Shown here piece by piece: positions 14,338 through 20,749 of a DNA stretch of 20,749 nucleotides. The notes under the pieces were generated by a model, which had not been told where the DNA came from, did no database searches, and saw only the letters and a list, made by a program, of their open reading frames with translations. Made by a program: the position numbers and the translations under genes. Positions within the stretch are counted from its first letter, which is position 1. The number at the start of each line of letters is the position of its first letter. The stretch spans positions 1 to 20,749 of the forward strand of contig JAEWNN010000050.1 in NCBI GenBank assembly GCA_023457035.1, given 5' to 3'. Origin of the DNA: Verrucomicrobiota bacterium. Its GTDB lineage: Bacteria > Verrucomicrobiota > Verrucomicrobiia > Opitutales > Opitutaceae.

Positions 14338-15225
14338 ATGAACATCCCGGTATTGACCGTCCAAGGCCAGAGTTTGGCCGAAACCCATGAACGTGCCCTG
14401 ATCGCGCTGTACCAGCACGGCGCGCGGCAGAACACCCAGTACGACAAGCCTGGCGATCCGCCGAGCCTCGACTGCACGATGAACGCGACCGTGCTCGATC
14501 CACTGGCGGAACCGATGATCCACAAGGCGTTCCCGGCGGGCATCGCCGAGTTGCGCGAGTACGTGATGGAGGTCGCGGGCGCGAAGGATCACTGGGTGAA
14601 GAACATCAACGACAAGGCGGATACACGCTGGGAGTACACCTACCACGGGCGCCTGGCCGCCTACGGCATCTGGAAGGAGCGGGACGCGCAGGGGGCCTCG
14701 GTGGAGAAGGGCCCCTTCAGAATCGACCAAGTCGAGAGCGTCATCGCGAAGCTCACCGCGCAGCCGTTCACGCGCCAGGCGCAGATGATCACCTGGATGC
14801 CGAGCCTCGATCTCGACTGCTACGACCCGCCGTGCCTGCAGTCGTTGTGGTACCGGATCTGTGAGGACGAGGCCGGCGTGCGCTGGCTGAACTGCAACGT
14901 GCGTTTCCGCAGCAACGACGCCTGGAACGCGAGCTTCATGAACATGTTCGGCTTTGTGCTGTTCAACCGCGATGTCATCGCCGCCGAGGTGGCGCGGCGC
15001 TCCGGCCGCGAGGTCCGGCTGGGCCGGATGAACTGGCAGGCGGACTCGTACCACATCTACGGCCGGGATCTCGAGAGTGCGAAGCTGCGGCTGTTCGACC
15101 GGCTCGCCACGACCACGTTCGAGGATCGGGTGTACGAGTTCTCGGACCCGATGATCCAGGAGTGGTACAACGAGGCCGAGGCGACCGTGCGCAAGAAGAT
15201 CGCCGACTACGACGCCAGCCACTGA
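14338..15225 (+). CDS. Divergent thymidylate synthase (ThyA fold), 295 aa
   Basis: Probably converts dUMP to dTMP with methylene-tetrahydrofolate. Overall similarity to E. coli ThyA looks low, but the active-site positions can be aligned. Glu71 corresponds to Glu58, and the catalytic Cys166 lies in DPPCLQSLWYR (ThyA APCHAFFQF). Arg191-Ser192-x-Asp194 matches Arg166-Ser-x-Asp169. Asn202 lies exactly 11 residues later, as does Asn177 of ThyA. His239 and Tyr241 lie in YHIYGRD. The Asn that selects uracil over cytosine is kept, arguing against a dCMP hydroxymethylase. The motif after the catalytic Cys and the end of the HIY motif differ from bacterial ThyA and recall archaeal-type enzymes. No dihydrofolate reductase gene is adjacent. 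No Shine-Dalgarno site before the ATG. Confidence 0.82.
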   Translation: MNIPVLTVQGQSLAETHERALIALYQHGARQNTQYDKPGDPPSLDCTMNATVLDPLAEPMIHKAFPAGIAELREYVMEVAGAKDHWVKNINDKADTRWEYTYHGRLAAYGIWKERDAQGASVEKGPFRIDQVESVIAKLTAQPFTRQAQMITWMPSLDLDCYDPPCLQSLWYRICEDEAGVRWLNCNVRFRSNDAWNASFMNMFGFVLFNRDVIAAEVARRSGREVRLGRMNWQADSYHIYGRDLESAKLRLFDRLATTTFEDRVYEFSDPMIQEWYNEAEATVRKKIADYDASH

Positions 15226-15226
15226 G

Positions 15227-15246
15227 CCGATCGCGGCGGCGATCGG
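15227..15246 (+). terminator. Hairpin directly after the thymidylate synthase stop
   Basis: A perfect 8-bp stem (CCGATCGC 15227-15234, GCGATCGG 15239-15246) with loop GGCG starts two bases after the stop codon. It has no T-tract, so it may stabilise the mRNA 3' end rather than terminate. Confidence 0.4.
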
Positions 15247-15367
15247 ATGAGCGCCGCGGAGCCGATGTCTCGGTTCCGGACCAGACGCGCGCGGGGCGGG
15301 CAGTTGCGGGCCCTGCGCCTGTGCGATGCTTGCCGGGGCCGCGGAGCGCCCGCAGGCTGCGCGTTCC

Positions 15368-16732
15368 ATGAGTGCTGGAGACTCGAGTGAGAACCTGAGG
15401 CCGGGCGCGCGGGAGGCCGCGGTGTTGCCTCCGGCCCAGGCGCTTGCTGCCGCCGAGAGCGGAGGCAGCACACCGCGCGTGGTCGGGGAGGCCGCCTTCA
15501 TCGAGAAGGGTACCCCCCTGTTCCGGCGCACCGCGCTGGCGATGTTTTCCGCCGGGTTCGCGACTTTTGCGCTGCTCTACTGCGTGCAACCGCTGTTGCC
15601 GGTGCTGTCGCGGGAGTTCGAGATGGATGCTGCGCGCGCCAGCCTGGTGTTGTCGGTATCCACGGCGTTGCTGGCGGCCGGGCTGGTCGCAACGGGGCCG
15701 CTGTCGGACGCCATCGGGCGCAAACCGGTGATGCTCGTCGGGATGGGCGGTGCGGCGGTGTGCACGCTCGGTGCGGCGGCGATGCCGACCTGGGGCGGGG
15801 TGCTGGTGCTGCGTGCGCTGGTCGGCTTGTGCCTGAGCGGCGTGGTCGCCGTGGCGATGACCTACCTGAGCGAGGAGATCGCCCCTCGGGTGCTGGGCTT
15901 CGCGATGGGGCTGTACATCGCGGGCAACGCGATCGGTGGGATGCTCGGGCGTTTGGTCGTGGGCGTGATCGTCGACTTCGTCTCCTGGCGTGCGGCGTTG
16001 GGCACGCTCGGTGGGCTGGCGCTGGTCGCGGCGTTCGTCTTCTGGCGCAGCGTGCCGCCTTCGCGGCATTTCCGGCCGACCCCGCTGCGGCCGGCGACGG
16101 TGCTCGAGGGCTTCCGCCTGCACCTGCGCGACGCGGCGCTGCCGTGGCTGTTTCTCGAAGGCTTTCTGCTGCTCGGCAGCTTCGTGACGTTGTTCAATTA
16201 CATCTCCTACCGGCTGCTGGCGGCGCCGTACCACCTCAGCCAGGCGATCGTGGGCTCGGTCTCGGCCGTGTATCTTGCGGGCATCTACAGCTCGACGAGC
16301 GTGGGCGCGCTGGCCGACCGGCTGGGCCGGCGGCGCGTGCTGTGGGTGGCGATCGCCGTGATGCTCGCCGGGGTGGTGGTGACGCTGGCGGAACCGCTCT
16401 GGCTGGTGCTGGTGGGGATGCTGGTCTTCACCGCCGGATTCTTCGGGGCGCATTCTGTCGCCAGCAGTTGGATCGGCCGTCGGGCGCGGCGGGCGCGCGG
16501 GCAGGCGTCGTCGCTCTACCTCCTCTGCTACTACCTCGGCTCGAGCATCGCGGGCACGGCGGGCGGGGTCTGCTGGCATCGCTGGGGCTGGGCCGGGGTG
16601 GGGTTGTTCATCGCCGGGCTGCTGGGCGTGGCGTTGCTGGTGGCGGTGCGGCTCTCCCGGGTACCTCCGCTGGAGGCGGCCGGCGCGAAGGGGGGCGGGG
16701 CGGCGGCGGGAGCCTGCAACACGCGGGGGTGA
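15368..16732 (+). CDS. MFS transporter, YnfM/AraJ-like, 454 aa
   Basis: Twelve-helix major facilitator superfamily permease of the inner membrane, most like the YnfM group of putative drug/sugar efflux proteins. A hydrophilic alanine-rich leader (about residues 1-45) precedes IEKGTPLFRRT and the first helix with FATFALLYCVQPLLP. The loop 2-3 signature reads GPLSDAIGRKPVML and the equivalent second-half loop reads GALADRLGRRRVL. A central cytoplasmic loop around residue 235 separates the two six-helix halves. The C-terminus is a soluble glycine/alanine-rich tail. Two ATG starts are possible, 15326 and 15368; I chose the shorter, since the extra residues are not family-like. No Shine-Dalgarno site. 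Substrate unknown. Confidence 0.88.
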   Translation: MSAGDSSENLRPGAREAAVLPPAQALAAAESGGSTPRVVGEAAFIEKGTPLFRRTALAMFSAGFATFALLYCVQPLLPVLSREFEMDAARASLVLSVSTALLAAGLVATGPLSDAIGRKPVMLVGMGGAAVCTLGAAAMPTWGGVLVLRALVGLCLSGVVAVAMTYLSEEIAPRVLGFAMGLYIAGNAIGGMLGRLVVGVIVDFVSWRAALGTLGGLALVAAFVFWRSVPPSRHFRPTPLRPATVLEGFRLHLRDAALPWLFLEGFLLLGSFVTLFNYISYRLLAAPYHLSQAIVGSVSAVYLAGIYSSTSVGALADRLGRRRVLWVAIAVMLAGVVVTLAEPLWLVLVGMLVFTAGFFGAHSVASSWIGRRARRARGQASSLYLLCYYLGSSIAGTAGGVCWHRWGWAGVGLFIAGLLGVALLVAVRLSRVPPLEAAGAKGGGAAAGACNTRG

Positions 16733-16810
16733 AAGCACGCGGCCGGTGCAATCCCGGGCTTGCACTTCGGCGGAGTGGGGGAGTTGATCGCCGGCGTTCG
16801 CCCGCGCCGC

Positions 16811-17203
16811 ATGCAACTGGAGATCCTCACCCTCTGCCGCGAGGCCCGCTACAACGGGCAGGTGCTCGATATGGCCGGGGCGTTCGACATCTTCGTGACG
16901 CCGCGTATGCCGTTGATCGTGCCGAGTTGCTGGTTGGCGGGCCGGGTGCGGTTCGAGCGGATCGAGGAGGGCCCGCATCAGCTCAAGATGATGATCATCG
17001 ATGCCGACGGCCGGCCGGTCGTGCCCGAGATCGCCGAGGATCTGGCGGTTCACTTCACCCGCGACCTGCCGACGGTGTGCAAGGCGTTCGCGATCCAGTT
17101 CAACCAGCTCGTCCTGCCGGAGTTCGGCGAATACGCGATCAAGGTGGCGGTCGACCGCATCAGTCTCGCGTCGGTGCCGCTCTACGTGCTGCCGCCGAAA
17201 TGA
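16811..17203 (+). CDS. DUF6941-like protein, 130 aa
   Basis: Soluble beta-rich protein resembling the DUF6941 family of unknown function. The pattern is an initial strand (LEILTLCREA), GQVLDMAGAFDIF, a proline-rich turn, then EEGPHQLKMMIIDADGRPVVPE, then FNQLVLPEFGEYAIKVAVD, and a last strand PLYVLPPK. The domain looks like an immunoglobulin-like sandwich. No signal peptide. The ATG at 16811 is chosen because the sequence before it (from TTG 16760) is not family-like; no Shine-Dalgarno site. It is followed by the metallo-hydrolase gene with only 10 bases between, so the two are probably one operon. Confidence 0.78.
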   Translation: MQLEILTLCREARYNGQVLDMAGAFDIFVTPRMPLIVPSCWLAGRVRFERIEEGPHQLKMMIIDADGRPVVPEIAEDLAVHFTRDLPTVCKAFAIQFNQLVLPEFGEYAIKVAVDRISLASVPLYVLPPK

Positions 17204-17213
17204 GGAGGCCGCC

Positions 17214-17996
17214 ATGGAGGTGATTTTTCTCGGGACGGGGACCTCGCAGGGGGTGCCCATGATCGCCTGCGACTGCATGGTCTGCCGCTCGGAGGATCCG
17301 CGCGACCGTCGCACCCGCACCAGCGTGCATGTCGTGATGGACGGGTTGCATGTGCAGGTCGACGCCGCGCAGGAGTTTCGTCTCCAGTGTCTGGAGAACC
17401 GGATCGGGCGCATCGACCAGTTCATCCTCACGCACGGCCATGCCGACCACATTGCCGGCATGGATGATCTCCGGCGGTTCTGCGACCTGCGCGAGGGTGG
17501 GGCGCTCACGGTGTGGTCGACCGAGGAGGGCTGCGAGCGGGTGTGCGGGATGTTTCCGTACGCGATCGGCGACAAGCCGATGTACAAGGGCTACCCGGCG
17601 TTCCAGCCGCGGCCGATGCCGGCGGCCCTCGAGTTGCCGCAGGGGACGATCCGTTCGACGCTGCTGCCGCACGGCAAGGTCGAGGTGCTCGGGTTGGTCT
17701 TCGCGGAGCGCAGCACTGGGGCGAAGTTCACCTACTACACCGACTGCAAGCGCGTCGGGGAGGAACAGCGTGAGTTGGCGAGGGGCTCGGATGTTGTGGT
17801 TCTCGATGGACTGCGTCCCGAGCCGCATCCCACGCACATGTGTGTGGCGGAGGCGGTCGAGGTCGCCCAAGCGATCGGGGCGCCGCAGACTTTTCTCACC
17901 CACCTGACCCACGCGATTTCGCAACGCCGCGATGAGCCGCAGCTGCCGAGCGGAATCCGTTTCGCCTACGATGGCTTGAAGCTAACCATCAGGTAG
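17214..17996 (+). CDS. PhnP-like MBL-fold metallo-hydrolase, 260 aa
   Basis: Metallo-beta-lactamase-fold hydrolase, probably a cytosolic phosphodiesterase. It starts with LGTGTSQGVP, then CxCxxC (Cys19, 21, 24), which in PhnP helps bind a structural zinc. The metal site THGHADHIAGMDD (His74, His76, Asp78, His79) and the late motifs TYYTDCK, DGLRPEPHPTHM and FLTHLTH supply the remaining ligands. This matches PhnP/lipoyltransferase-associated hydrolases that cleave cyclic phosphates. No other phn genes are present, so phosphonate use is not implied and the substrate is open. The ATG at 17214 has a strong Shine-Dalgarno GAGGAGG (17202-17208) overlapping the stop of the preceding gene, indicating translational coupling. 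Confidence 0.92.
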   Translation: MEVIFLGTGTSQGVPMIACDCMVCRSEDPRDRRTRTSVHVVMDGLHVQVDAAQEFRLQCLENRIGRIDQFILTHGHADHIAGMDDLRRFCDLREGGALTVWSTEEGCERVCGMFPYAIGDKPMYKGYPAFQPRPMPAALELPQGTIRSTLLPHGKVEVLGLVFAERSTGAKFTYYTDCKRVGEEQRELARGSDVVVLDGLRPEPHPTHMCVAEAVEVAQAIGAPQTFLTHLTHAISQRRDEPQLPSGIRFAYDGLKLTIR

Positions 17997-18339
17997 GCAG
18001 TGAAAAGCTGCCGGTTGGTTTAAAATGACCAAACAAGTAAAGAAACGCTTGCGCGAGCTTCGTTGGTGCGTTTAGGTACACGCATCGCCAATGCACCACT
18101 CGACACAACGGGAATACGGACTCCGTGCTCGGCTCGACCGCAGCGCTTTCTCCGCGGTTGAACGGGTCGCGGTGCAGTTCCCTGTTTGGCCGGATCGGGA
18201 CTCCTGGGCTCGGCCGGGCGCAGGCGCGGCGGTACTCGTGGTGCACGCGCCCTCCGGGCGGTCGGCACGCTGCTAGTGCGGCATCGGCGACCCACTCTTT
18301 CCTTCCACCTCTCACCAACAGAACAACTACACTATCACC
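17997..18339. other. Upstream region of cysK
   Basis: A 343-base gap. A short inverted repeat GGCAG/CTGCC (about 17997-18013) follows the metallo-hydrolase stop and might be a weak terminator. Bases 18015-18050 are A/T-rich, with TTGGTT (18015-18020) and TAAAGA (18038-18043) 17 bases apart as a weak promoter candidate. A 61-codon frame at 18091-18276 has no protein character and is not called. The last 40 bases before cysK are a purine-poor CT/CA-rich leader lacking a Shine-Dalgarno site. I saw no known riboswitch fold. Confidence 0.5.
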
Positions 18340-19314
18340 ATGGCACGCATCTACAGCGACATCACCCAGACCATCGGCAACACCCCGCTGGTCCGCCTCA
18401 ATCGCACCGCCGCCCAGCACGGCGCCAAGGCCGAGATCCTCCTCAAACTCGAATTCTTCAATCCGCTCTCCAGCGTGAAGGACCGGATCGGCGCCGCGAT
18501 GGTCGAGGACGCACTCGCCTCCGGAAAGATCAACCAGGATACGGTGCTCATCGAGCCCACATCGGGCAACACCGGCATCGCGCTGGCCTTTGTCGCCGCC
18601 GCCAAGGGCCTGAAGCTCATCCTCACCATGCCCGAGACCATGAGCCTCGAGCGCCGCAAGCTCCTTAAGATCCTCGGCGCCCGCCTCGTCCTCACCGAGG
18701 GGGCCAAGGGCATGAAGGGCGCCATCGCGCGGGCCGAGGAAATGCAGAAGCAGATCCCCAACAGCGCCATCCTCCAGCAGTTCGCCAACCCTTCCAATCC
18801 CGCTGTCCACCGCCGGACCACGGCCGAGGAGATCTGGCGCGACACCGACGGCAAGGTCGACTTCGTCGTCGCCGGTATTGGAACCGGTGGTACGATCACC
18901 GGCGTCGGAGAGGTGCTCAAGGAGCGCAACCCCGCCGTGAAGATCGTCGCCGTCGAGCCCGACTCCTCCCCGGTGCTCTCCGGCGGCAACCCCGGCCCGC
19001 ACAAGCTTCAGGGCATCGGCGCCGGTTTCGTGCCCGGCGTGCTCAACACGAAGATCTACGACGAGATCATCCGCGTGAAGGAGACTGATTCGGGCCCGGT
19101 CTCCAAGCAGGTCACCACGCTCGACGGTATCCCGGTCGGCATCTCCTCCGGCGCCGCCATCTGGGCCGCTCTCCAGCTCGCCCAGCGTCCCGAGAACGCC
19201 GGCAAGCAGATCGTCGTCATCGTTCCGTCGAGCACGGAGCGTTACCTTTCGACTTGGCTGTTCGCCGATGTGAACACCGACACCGACAGCATCGACGACC
19301 TGCTCGCGAAGTGA
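18340..19314 (+). CDS. cysK: Cysteine synthase A (O-acetylserine sulfhydrylase), 324 aa
   Basis: PLP-dependent enzyme making L-cysteine from O-acetylserine and sulfide in the cytosol. Fold-type II signature: IGNTPLVRL, the PLP lysine Lys47 in SSVKDRIG, the substrate loop EPTSGNTGIAL, the phosphate-binding GIGTGGTITGVGE and the late SSGAA. Length is typical. Codon choice is very biased to C-ended codons (CTC, GCC, ATC, AAG), stronger than in its neighbours, suggesting high expression. The ATG at 18340 is set by the conserved N-terminus and has no Shine-Dalgarno site. No cysE or other sulfur gene is in the window. A hairpin at 19370-19398 closes the transcript. Confidence 0.97.
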   Translation: MARIYSDITQTIGNTPLVRLNRTAAQHGAKAEILLKLEFFNPLSSVKDRIGAAMVEDALASGKINQDTVLIEPTSGNTGIALAFVAAAKGLKLILTMPETMSLERRKLLKILGARLVLTEGAKGMKGAIARAEEMQKQIPNSAILQQFANPSNPAVHRRTTAEEIWRDTDGKVDFVVAGIGTGGTITGVGEVLKERNPAVKIVAVEPDSSPVLSGGNPGPHKLQGIGAGFVPGVLNTKIYDEIIRVKETDSGPVSKQVTTLDGIPVGISSGAAIWAALQLAQRPENAGKQIVVIVPSSTERYLSTWLFADVNTDTDSIDDLLAK

Positions 19315-19369
19315 GCGGAGGCGGGTGGCTGCGGCCGCTCTGCTACTCACCGCGCCACGGTTTCCCCCA

Positions 19370-19405
19370 CGCCCGCCAGACTTCGTGCCTGGCGGGCGCT
19401 TTGTT
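19370..19405 (+). terminator. Terminator after cysK
   Basis: A 10-bp stem (CGCCCGCCAG 19370-19379, CTGGCGGGCG 19389-19398) with a 9-base loop, followed by CTTTGTT. The tail is only moderately T-rich. Confidence 0.65.
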
Positions 19406-19473
19406 GGGCGCTTGTGGCTGTGGTTGGCGCGAAAACTCGGATTGCGCCGGCCGACCGCTCGGGCGGAATGGAT

Positions 19474-19477
19474 GGAG
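19474..19477 (+). promoter_or_regulatory. Shine-Dalgarno deciding the S4-protein start
   Basis: GGAG eight bases before the ATG at 19486. It favours that start over in-frame ATGs at 19468 and further upstream. Confidence 0.55.
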
Positions 19478-19485
19478 TCGTTCTG

Positions 19486-19917
19486 ATGCCGCACGCCAAC
19501 CTCCACGCGCCCAAAGCCGCTCCGATCGCTCCGACCGGAGTCCGCCTCGACAAGTGGCTTTGGTGCGTGCGCGTGTACAAGACGCGTTCCCAGGCGACCG
19601 AAGCGTGCCGTGGCGGCAAGGTCATGATCGAAGGGCAGCACGCGCGCCCGGCGCGCGAGGTGCGCACCGGGCAGATCGTCGCCATCAATCTTGGCGGCTG
19701 GACCCGCACCCTGCGCGTGGGGCCGTTGCTGGAGAAGCGGGTCGCGCATGCTGAGGTGGCCCCGTACATCGAGGATCTCACACCGCCGGAGGAGCGGGAG
19801 CGTGGCCGCGAGCGACACATCCAGAACTTGCTGGCGCGGCCGCACGGGGAGGGCCGACCGACCAAGCGCGAGCGGCGCGCCTTCGAGAGAGCGTTTCGTG
19901 GGCCGTACGCGTTCTGA
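19486..19917 (+). CDS. hslR: S4-domain RNA-binding protein, Hsp15-like, 143 aa
   Basis: Heat-shock protein 15 family. In E. coli this protein binds free 50S subunits carrying a stalled nascent chain and helps recycle them. After a short proline/alanine-rich leader (1-18) the S4 domain begins with VRLDKWLWCVRVYKTRSQA and continues through GGKVMIEG and GQIVAINLGG (to about residue 70). The C-terminal third is highly charged, with PEERERGRER and the basic tail RPTKRERRAF, usual for this family. The ATG at 19486 is supported by GGAG eight bases upstream. Its neighbour rpsA is also a translation gene, though a separate promoter for rpsA is likely. Confidence 0.9.
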   Translation: MPHANLHAPKAAPIAPTGVRLDKWLWCVRVYKTRSQATEACRGGKVMIEGQHARPAREVRTGQIVAINLGGWTRTLRVGPLLEKRVAHAEVAPYIEDLTPPEERERGRERHIQNLLARPHGEGRPTKRERRAFERAFRGPYAF

Positions 19918-19928
19918 TCGCGCACCTC

Positions 19929-19971
19929 GGCCCAGCGGAGGATTGGGCCCCACGCGGGCCGCACCGTTTTT
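19929..19971 (+). terminator. Possible terminator after the S4-protein gene
   Basis: Two mutually exclusive small stems (GGCCCA/TGGGCC at 19929-19934 and 19944-19949; GGCCC/GGGCC at 19946-19950 and 19956-19960) precede TTTTT at 19967-19971. Weak stems but a clear T-run. Confidence 0.4.
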
Positions 19972-20072
19972 CCTCTTGCCGACAGGGTGGGGCACTGTGA
20001 CTTTCCGCCCCTTTCGCGGCTGCAGTCGTCCGTCCGGAGTACGCCGCACGCTCCCTCCGGCCGGTTTGATAG

Positions 20073-20078
20073 TATAAA
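20073..20078 (+). promoter_or_regulatory. Candidate -10 element of the rpsA promoter
   Basis: TATAAA within the only A/T-rich patch (TTTGATAGTATAAACAT) between the S4-protein gene and rpsA, about 90 bases before the rpsA ATG. No good -35 hexamer stands 16-18 bases upstream, so this is a partial match. Confidence 0.45.
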
Positions 20079-20091
20079 CATCCAACCCATC

Positions 20092-20112
20092 CGGCCCCGC
20101 CTTGCGGGGCCG
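20092..20112 (+). promoter_or_regulatory. Leader hairpin upstream of rpsA
   Basis: A perfect 9-bp GC stem (CGGCCCCGC 20092-20100, GCGGGGCCG 20104-20112) with a 3-base loop, just after the candidate -10. It would lie at or near the 5' end of the rpsA mRNA and lacks a T-tail. E. coli S1 represses its own translation through a structured leader; whether this hairpin serves such control is speculation. Confidence 0.5.
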
Positions 20113-20169
20113 TTCGTGGCCGACACCGGTGCCCGGAGCATCACCGCCAAGTTGGCCGCTCTACAGTCC

Positions 20170-20749
20170 ATGAGCAGCGTAATGCAAGAGTTGTTGGCGA
20201 ACTCCTCCTTCGACAGCCTGAAGGAAGGCGCCATCGTCCCGGGTACCATCACCGAGATTCGCCAGAACGAGGTCGTGGTCGACATCGGCGGCAAGTCCGA
20301 GGGCGTCATCCCGGCCCATGAGTTCTTCGACCTTGGCGAGCTTCAGATCGGTTCCTCGATCGAAGTCTTCGTCATGAAGCTCGAGGACAAGGACGGCAGC
20401 CCGGTCCTGTCCTACGACATGGCCCAGCAGAAGAAGAACTGGGAGAACATCCTTTTGAAGTGCCAGGAGGGCGCGGTCGTCTCCGGTCGCGTCAAGGGCA
20501 AGGTCAAGGGCGGCCTCATCGTCGGCATGGGTGTCGACGCGTTCCTGCCCAGCTCGCACATCGATGTGCAGCCCCCGAAGAACCTCGACCAGTATGTGGG
20601 CCAGACCTACGACTTCAAGGTTCTCAAGATCAACCTCGACCGGAAGAACATCGTTCTCTCCCGCCGCGAGCTCATCGAAGAGCAGCGCACCAGCAAGCGT
20701 CGCGCGCTCCTCGACTCCATCCAGCCCGGCCAGCTCCGCAAGGGTGTGG
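20170..20749 (+). CDS. rpsA: 30S ribosomal protein S1, N-terminal part (cut by window end)
   Basis: Only the first 193 codons are in the window; the reading frame is open at the edge. S1 binds mRNA on the 30S subunit and helps initiate translation, especially of messages with weak or no Shine-Dalgarno site. After an N-terminal 30S-anchoring-type segment (about 1-18), S1 domain 1 runs about 20-86 (GAIVPGTITEI, VVVDIGGKSEGVIPAHEF) and domain 2 about 100-168 (GAVVSGRVKGKVKGGLIV, DAFLPSSHID, NIVLSRRELIEE). A third begins at IQPGQLRKG. ATG 20170 is preferred; ATG 20182 is possible. No Shine-Dalgarno site, which fits autoregulated S1 genes. Confidence 0.96.
   Translation, partial: MSSVMQELLANSSFDSLKEGAIVPGTITEIRQNEVVVDIGGKSEGVIPAHEFFDLGELQIGSSIEVFVMKLEDKDGSPVLSYDMAQQKKNWENILLKCQEGAVVSGRVKGKVKGGLIVGMGVDAFLPSSHIDVQPPKNLDQYVGQTYDFKVLKINLDRKNIVLSRRELIEEQRTSKRRALLDSIQPGQLRKGV

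Noticed and set aside
14338..15225. dCMP hydroxymethylase for modified DNA
   Set aside because: Asn202 occupies the ThyA Asn177 position that selects dUMP; hydroxymethylases of cytosine carry Asp there.
14975..17587. 870-codon minus-strand open frame
   Set aside because: Antisense shadow of the thymidylate synthase, MFS, DUF6941 and hydrolase genes.
18091..18276. 61-codon plus-strand frame before cysK
   Set aside because: No domain, no ribosome site and mixed composition; probably chance.
17989..20085. 698-codon minus-strand frame across the cysK region
   Set aside because: Antisense to cysK and the S4 gene; its part over the cysK upstream gap has no family resemblance.
1..20749. CRISPR arrays, insertion sequences, prophage or toxin-antitoxin modules
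   Set aside because: No regularly spaced direct repeats, transposase, integrase or phage protein was recognised in any frame.

Overview
The window is high-GC bacterial chromosome carrying mostly housekeeping and accessory single genes. Gene content suggests a member of Verrucomicrobiota, most likely Opitutaceae. The grounds are an orphan duplicated (ADOP-type) permease, a type I MenB, a Mycobacterium-type RpiB, and sparse Shine-Dalgarno sites. This placement is inference from protein character, not from a marker search. No phage, insertion sequence, CRISPR array or plasmid functions were seen.

Layout. 1-620: a small unrecognised protein gene, then tRNA-Leu(CAG) with an encoded CCA and its own terminator. 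879-1433: a solitary cheW closed by a very strong terminator. 1458-3337: a NarL-type sensor kinase and response regulator, overlapping by ATGA. 3391-3518: an inverted pair of REP-like hairpins whose stems differ by compensatory changes. 3591-6831: a duplicated MacB/FtsX-type permease without ATPase, then a secreted TPR protein. 6890-8776 (minus): the potassium transporter kup. Behind its start lies a decayed second copy of the kup 5' end (8976-9224, minus). 9376-10779: menB (plus) facing rpiB (minus). 10905-12598: two paralogous small lipoproteins (plus) with a HAD phosphatase (minus) between them. 12671-13292: a long gene-poor stretch with one possible 41-codon gene (minus) and an orphan terminator (plus). 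13293-15225: GDP-L-fucose synthase and a divergent thymidylate synthase. 15368-17996: an MFS efflux transporter, a DUF6941-like protein and a PhnP-like metallo-hydrolase. 18340-19314: cysK. 19486-19917: an Hsp15-like S4 RNA-binding protein. 20170 to the window end: the start of rpsA (ribosomal protein S1).

The genes form few operons. The clear ones are kinase/regulator (overlapping), DUF6941/metallo-hydrolase (10 bases apart), permease/TPR (40 bases) and possibly fucose synthase/thymidylate synthase (91 bases). Good Shine-Dalgarno sequences precede mainly downstream operon genes, while most first genes have none. I found no convincing new multi-gene system. The most distinctive signals are the REP-like hairpin pair, the kup remnant, the lipoprotein pair and the divergent thymidylate synthase.
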